A DNA stretch of 9,108 nucleotides from Alphaproteobacteria bacterium (GTDB lineage Bacteria > Pseudomonadota > Alphaproteobacteria > Rhodobacterales > Rhodobacteraceae), in the NCBI GenBank assembly GCA_030424705.1, contig JAUHWJ010000045.1, positions 1 to 9,108 of the forward strand. The letters run 5' to 3'. A model generated the notes under the pieces. That model was not told the origin of the DNA, ran no database searches, and was given only the letters and a program-made list of their open reading frames with translations. The position numbers were made by a program, and so were the translations under genes. Positions 6,028 to 9,108 of the stretch are shown here, piece by piece; position 1 is the stretch's first letter, and the number at the start of each line of letters is the position of its first letter.

Positions 6028-7041
6028 TCAGATCGCGGGGGCGAAGGAGCCGTCCACCAGCGTCTCCATCGTGACGGAGGCGGGGACGAGCCCCTCCGCC
6101 TTGAACCAGTCGAGCTGGTCGCCGATGGAGGCCATGTTGAGCGCCGCGCCCTCGTTCATCCGCATCGCGCCGTTCACGATCTTCGGCTTCGCCGCCTCGT
6201 AGTCCTCGTCCGCATAGACGTATTTGTGGATGAGCTTCGTCATCTCCTCCGCCGCCTCGTCCCCCGCCGTGCGGTCGATGAGGGCGGCGTTGAAGTCCGC
6301 CGCGCCCTTGGCGAAGGCGGCGATGAAGGCCTCTGCCTGCGCCCGGTCATTCGCCGCGGTCTCGGCCGAGGTGAAGACGGTCGTCACCTGATAGTCGGGC
6401 AGGTAATCCGCCACCCAGCCGATCTGCTTCGCGGCGCCCGAGGCGGCGAGCGGCTTGCCGATATGCGGGACGATGGTCCAGGCGTCCACCTGCCCGGATT
6501 TCAGCGCGCCGATGATCGCCGGCACCTTCTGCAGCGGCACGAGGTCGATCCCGCCCGGGAAGCCCTCGGCGGCGGCGATCTTCGAGGCCATGTAGTGGAA
6601 GGAGGAGCCGGCGGTGGTGTTGCCGAAGGTCCGGCCCTTGAGCCCCGCCGGCGTCGTCACCCCCGCCTCCCAGGCCGCGTTCGAGGCGAGGATGAGCTGA
6701 CCGTCGATCCCCTTCTCCTCCTGGAGCCCGCCGCCGATCACCTTTACGGCGCCCTTCTCGGCCAGCGAGATCAGCCCGCCGGAGATCGCGGTCACGCCGA
6801 AGCCCACATCGCCCGAGGCGATGGCGACCGCCATGGGCTGCGCAGCCTGGAAGAAGCTGAACTCGACGTCGAGCCCCGCCTCCTTGAAGTAGCCCCGCTC
6901 GAAGGCGACGAAGGAGGGGGCGTGGCTGGTGAAGCGGAGCGCGCCCACCATCGTCTTCGAAGCGGCCCGGGCCGGGAGCGAAAGAGCGGCGACGGAGGCG
7001 ATGCCAGCGGCGAGCGCGCCGCGGCGGGTCAGCATGGTCAT
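6028..7041 (-). CDS. ABC transporter substrate-binding protein, NMT1/SsuA/TauA-like, Tat signal
   Basis: A 337-residue periplasmic binding protein. The N-terminus MTMLTRRGALAAG carries a twin arginine (R6-R7), then a hydrophobic stretch and an Ala-rich cleavage site near residue 26 (LPARA). This indicates Tat export with a cofactor-free soluble protein. The mature part follows the SsuA/NMT1 plan: an opening strand, SHAPSFVAFERGYFKEAGLDVEF-type text split over 38-60, GDVGFGV, GLKGRTFGNTTAGSS, then ALKSGQVDAW and a lobe containing KPKIVNGAMRMNEG. Substrate unknown; candidates in this family include sulfonates, nitrate and pyrimidine precursors. The ATG at 7041 is chosen for AAGGGAG six bases upstream; the ATG at 7035 is less well placed. 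A longer in-frame extension upstream, to 7401, would overlap the divergent gene and bury the signal peptide, so it is rejected. First gene of the operon. Confidence 0.92.
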   Translation of the reverse strand: MTMLTRRGALAAGIASVAALSLPARAASKTMVGALRFTSHAPSFVAFERGYFKEAGLDVEFSFFQAAQPMAVAIASGDVGFGVTAISGGLISLAEKGAVKVIGGGLQEEKGIDGQLILASNAAWEAGVTTPAGLKGRTFGNTTAGSSFHYMASKIAAAEGFPGGIDLVPLQKVPAIIGALKSGQVDAWTIVPHIGKPLAASGAAKQIGWVADYLPDYQVTTVFTSAETAANDRAQAEAFIAAFAKGAADFNAALIDRTAGDEAAEEMTKLIHKYVYADEDYEAAKPKIVNGAMRMNEGAALNMASIGDQLDWFKAEGLVPASVTMETLVDGSFAPAI

Positions 7042-7079
7042 CGGGGTCTCCCTTCGGGATGTCGGCGTTTCCTGCGGCT

Positions 7080-7108
7080 GTTGTAGCGGCGCATCAGTGC
7101 GGGGCCAA
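7080..7108 (-). promoter_or_regulatory. candidate sigma-70 type promoter for the ABC transporter operon
   Basis: On the minus strand, TTGGCC (7108-7103) and TACAAC (7085-7080) are separated by exactly 17 bases. Each hexamer matches its consensus at four of six positions. The -10 box lies about 38 bases upstream of the ATG at 7041, leaving room for the AAGGGAG ribosome binding site. This is a plausible promoter by spacing only. Confidence 0.35.
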
Positions 7109-7135
7109 GCGGGTTCGGCGCTCGCGTGACGTTGC

Positions 7136-7237
7136 GGCGCCTGAGGTCTGGCGCCTTGTTCCCGCCCGAATCGAGAGACAATTGACGTCCACGTAAGGCG
7201 CGCGGCGTTCGCGCGCCCTGTTCCGGCGCAAAGCGCC
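7136..7237. promoter_or_regulatory. three successive short inverted repeats upstream of the anchor A gene
   Basis: The inverted repeats are GGCGCC (7136-7141) with GGCGCC (7150-7155), then GGCGCGC (7197-7203) with GCGCGCC (7211-7217), then GGCGC (7225-7229) with GCGCC (7233-7237). All pair perfectly, with loops of 8, 7 and 3 bases. The last hairpin ends 15 bases before the ATG at 7253 and just ahead of the GGGGA ribosome binding site. They could be operators in the divergent promoter region or structure in the 5' untranslated RNA. High GC content raises the chance of such repeats. Confidence 0.4.
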
Positions 7238-7252
7238 ATTGTGGGGACTGAC

Positions 7253-8299
7253 ATGAAACTCGCCATCGCCGGCGCGCTCTGCGCCTTCGCCGCCTCAATC
7301 GCGCCCGCAGCCGCCACGCCGCTTTCGGGGCTCGACCTGATGCGCGTCTTCAACAACATCGTGCTCGGAAATCTCCAGACCAATGTGGAGACGGAGGGCA
7401 CGCTCTTCGTCGGCGGGAACTACACGGGCAACGGCGCGACCGTGAACCCGCGCAACCTGCCGGATGTCGATCTCGGCGGCGGGGTTTCGGGCGCCTTCGT
7501 CGTCGGCGGGGCGCTTTCGGCGGCGAATGTGAACCTCAACAACGGCTCGGCGCATATCGGCGGCTCCGTCTCGACGAATTTCAACAACAACGGCGGCGGC
7601 GACATCGCCATCGGCGGCGCCTTCGCGGGCGCCCTGAACCTCAACGGCGGCGCGGCGACCATTGCGGGCGCCCGGTCGGGGAACATCAACCTCAATGGCG
7701 GCTCGGTCACGCAGGCGCCCGTCGCGCCCGTTCCCGTCGCCGAGGTGGCGGCGACGCTTCTCGCCCTTTCCTCCGAGCTTTCGATGCTGGACGCGACGGG
7801 CGGAATCGCCAGTCTCTCCGACAACAACAATGTGAGCTTCCAGTCCGTCGCCGGGCCGGACGGCATCGCCGTCTTCAACCTCGACTTCGACACGAACGCC
7901 TCGATCTTCGGCGTCGCCGGCACGTTCAACGGGGTGAACGCGGCGCCTGGCGTGACGACGATCGTCAATGTCGCCGGCAAGAACGTTTCATGGAGGCTCA
8001 ACGCGAACCAGACCTTCCCCAGCGTCCTCTTCAACTTCTTCGAGGCGGAGGAGCTGAGCATTCAGGCGAGCTTCAACGTCTCGATCCTCGCGCCGAAGGC
8101 GGCGGTGCGGCTCTCCGGCGGCGGGATCAACGGCACGCTCGTCTCCGGCAACCTGTTCCAGGACGCCGAGGTTCGCCCGCTGACCTTCCAGGGCGACCTG
8201 CCGCCGGTTTCCCAGGTGCCGCTTCCGGCCTCCGCTTTCCTCCTCCTTGGCGGGCTCGGCTTCCTCGGCGGGCTACGCGCGCGGCGCCGAGCGGCCTGA
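7253..8299 (+). CDS. choice-of-anchor A family surface protein with VPLPA-CTERM sorting signal
   Basis: A 348-residue exported protein. Residues 1-21 form a Sec signal peptide (MKLAIAGALC, hydrophobic core, AAA cleavage site). The choice-of-anchor A domain begins at about 26: MRVFNNIVLGNLQTNVETEG, then TLFVGGNYTGNG (50-61). It ends with SILAPKAAV (277-285) and GGGINGTLVSGNLFQDAEV (289-307), both typical of this domain. Residues 92-151 contain Asn/Gly-rich tandem units of the LNGG-x-x-I-x-G kind, suggestive of a beta-solenoid. The C-terminus has VPLPA (322-326), a hydrophobic helix (about 327-340) and RARRR (342-346). This is the Rhodobacterales version of the PEP-CTERM tripartite signal processed by an exosortase; no exosortase gene is in the window. 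The ATG at 7253 is chosen over an in-frame GTG at 7241 because it starts directly with a signal peptide and has GGGGA five bases upstream. Role probably in cell surface or biofilm matrix. Confidence 0.9.
   Translation: MKLAIAGALCAFAASIAPAAATPLSGLDLMRVFNNIVLGNLQTNVETEGTLFVGGNYTGNGATVNPRNLPDVDLGGGVSGAFVVGGALSAANVNLNNGSAHIGGSVSTNFNNNGGGDIAIGGAFAGALNLNGGAATIAGARSGNINLNGGSVTQAPVAPVPVAEVAATLLALSSELSMLDATGGIASLSDNNNVSFQSVAGPDGIAVFNLDFDTNASIFGVAGTFNGVNAAPGVTTIVNVAGKNVSWRLNANQTFPSVLFNFFEAEELSIQASFNVSILAPKAAVRLSGGGINGTLVSGNLFQDAEVRPLTFQGDLPPVSQVPLPASAFLLLGGLGFLGGLRARRRAA
8216..8299 (+). other. VPLPA-CTERM exosortase sorting signal (coding)
   Basis: Codons 322-348 of the anchor A protein, plus the stop: VPLPA, a Leu/Gly-rich membrane span and an Arg-rich end (RARRR). 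The Pro-containing motif, helix and basic tail in this order are the known tripartite layout for exosortase/archaeosortase-type processing. Confidence 0.85.
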
Positions 8300-8300
8300 T

Positions 8301-9108
8301 CTAGAGCCTGAGGGCGGCGAGAAGGCCGGCGGTCGAGCCGTCCAGCCCCTCCGCCGCCCGCTCCCCCTTCACCATCGGCGCGAGCTCGTTAGCCATCGCC
8401 TTGCCGAGCTCGACCCCCCACTGGTCGAAGCTGTTCACGCCCCAGACGGCCCCCTGCACGAATACCTTGTGTTCGTAGAGCGCGATCAGCCGGCCGAGCG
8501 CGAAGGCGTCGAGCCGCCGGTGGAGGATCGTCGTCGAGGGCCGGTCGCCCGGGAAGGTCCGGTGCGGGGCCAGCCGGTCGATCTCCGCCTCCGCCAGACC
8601 TTCGGCCGCCATCGCGGCCCGCGCCTCCGCCTCCGTCCGCCCGAAGGCGAGCGCGCGGGACTGGGCGAGGCAGTTGGCGACGAGGAGGGCGTGATGGTCG
8701 CCGAGCCGCTCCCGCGGCTCGGCGGCGAGGATGAACTCGACCGGGATCGGGTCTATCCCCTGGTGGAGCAGCTGGAAGAAGGAATGCTGCGCATTGGTGC
8801 CGGGCTCGCCCCAGATCACCGGCCCGGTGGCCCGCGCCACCGCCGCGCCGGAAAGCGTTACCCGCTTTCCGTTCGACTCCATGTCGAGCTGCTGGACATA
8901 GGCGGGGAAGCGCTCCAGCCGCTGGTCATAGGGGATGAGCGCGACCGTGGGCATGGCGAGAAGGTTCCGCCGCCAGATTCCCGTCATGCCGAGGAGGATC
9001 GGCAGGTTCCGCTCCGCCGGCGCCTCGAGGAAATGCCGGTCCATCGCCGCCGCGCCGGCGAGGAAGGCGCGGAACGCCTCCGCCCCGACCGCGATGGCGA
9101 GCGGCAGG
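8301..9108 (-). CDS. pgi: glucose-6-phosphate isomerase, C-terminal half (5' end beyond the window)
   Basis: The last roughly 268 codons of phosphoglucose isomerase, which interconverts glucose-6-phosphate and fructose-6-phosphate in the cytoplasm. The visible part reads [19 protein letters not shown], then [44 protein letters not shown] and [18 protein letters not shown], the last being the second PROSITE signature of the family. The catalytic glutamate (codon 8805-8807), the HQG histidine (8763-8765) and the C-terminal lysine (8400-8402) are all present, so the enzyme should be active if the missing N-terminal half is intact. The stop TAG at 8303-8301 lies one base from the stop of the convergent anchor A gene, leaving no room for an intergenic terminator. 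The reading frame remains open to the right window edge at 9108, so the true start is outside. Confidence 0.97.
   Translation of the reverse strand, partial: LPLAIAVGAEAFRAFLAGAAAMDRHFLEAPAERNLPILLGMTGIWRRNLLAMPTVALIPYDQRLERFPAYVQQLDMESNGKRVTLSGAAVARATGPVIWGEPGTNAQHSFFQLLHQGIDPIPVEFILAAEPRERLGDHHALLVANCLAQSRALAFGRTEAEARAAMAAEGLAEAEIDRLAPHRTFPGDRPSTTILHRRLDAFALGRLIALYEHKVFVQGAVWGVNSFDQWGVELGKAMANELAPMVKGERAAEGLDGSTAGLLAALRL

Noticed and set aside
4642..7086. Plus-strand open frame of about 814 codons opposite the ABC transporter genes
   Set aside because: Same cause: low-complexity translation with no motif, while the minus strand encodes complete importer subunits with all motifs.
7156..7182. 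TTGTTC / GACAAT as a promoter for the anchor A gene
   Set aside because: The spacer is only 15 bases and the -35 box matches at three of six positions, so it is too weak to annotate.
7241..7252. Upstream GTG start for the anchor A protein
   Set aside because: It would add four residues before an otherwise ideal signal peptide and consume the GGGGA ribosome binding site used by the ATG at 7253.
7042..7401. N-terminal extension of the substrate-binding protein up to 7401
   Set aside because: It would overlap the start of the divergent surface protein and place the Tat signal in the middle of the protein. The ATG at 7041 has a good ribosome binding site.

Overview
The window is very GC-rich, densely packed bacterial DNA. 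Several features point to an alphaproteobacterium of the Rhodobacterales type: a VPLPA-CTERM sorting signal, a photolyase-like FAD protein of a kind I recall from the Roseobacter group, and strong G/C bias at third codon positions. No rRNA, tRNA, CRISPR array, insertion sequence or phage gene is visible. The longest gene-free stretch is about 210 bases (7042-7252), so no gap exceeds 300 bases.

Layout. At the left edge, on the minus strand, lies the N-terminus of a CaiB/BaiF-type CoA-transferase, probably an alpha-methylacyl-CoA racemase (1-234). Upstream of it, on the same strand, is a compact three-gene photolyase/cryptochrome cassette. It consists of a full-length photolyase/cryptochrome homologue (1694-3190), a 59-residue four-cysteine DUF2256-type protein (1518-1697) and a photolyase-like protein whose FAD domain comes first (326-1540). 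The three genes overlap by 4 and 23 bases and must be co-transcribed. A divergent control region with three copies of CGTCACGCC separates this cassette from a plus-strand PAQR/hemolysin III membrane protein gene (3325-3960).

A short AT-rich convergent spacer (about 4005-4056) holds a 14-bp perfect palindrome and a weak stem-loop. It is followed by a minus-strand transport operon, in transcription order: Tat-secreted substrate-binding protein (6028-7041), ATPase (5245-6012), permease (4458-5252) and a RidA-family protein (4057-4446). This is a NitT/TauT/SsuABC-type importer of unknown substrate with a coupled Rid protein that lacks the catalytic arginine.

Divergent from the importer is a choice-of-anchor A surface protein with a VPLPA-CTERM sorting tail (7253-8299), preceded by three short stem-loops. 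It converges, with a single base between stop codons, on the C-terminal half of glucose-6-phosphate isomerase (8301-9108, cut by the window edge).

The most interesting part is the photolyase cassette. The 404-residue protein appears to have photolyase domain order reversed: the FAD-binding helical domain is first, and a C-terminal alpha/beta segment resembles the usual N-terminal antenna domain. Its 498-residue neighbour ends in QLSLPL, the hexapeptide known from Hda as a beta-sliding-clamp-binding motif, and lacks residues typical of CPD photolyases. All functional assignments come from reading the sequence by eye, without database searches.
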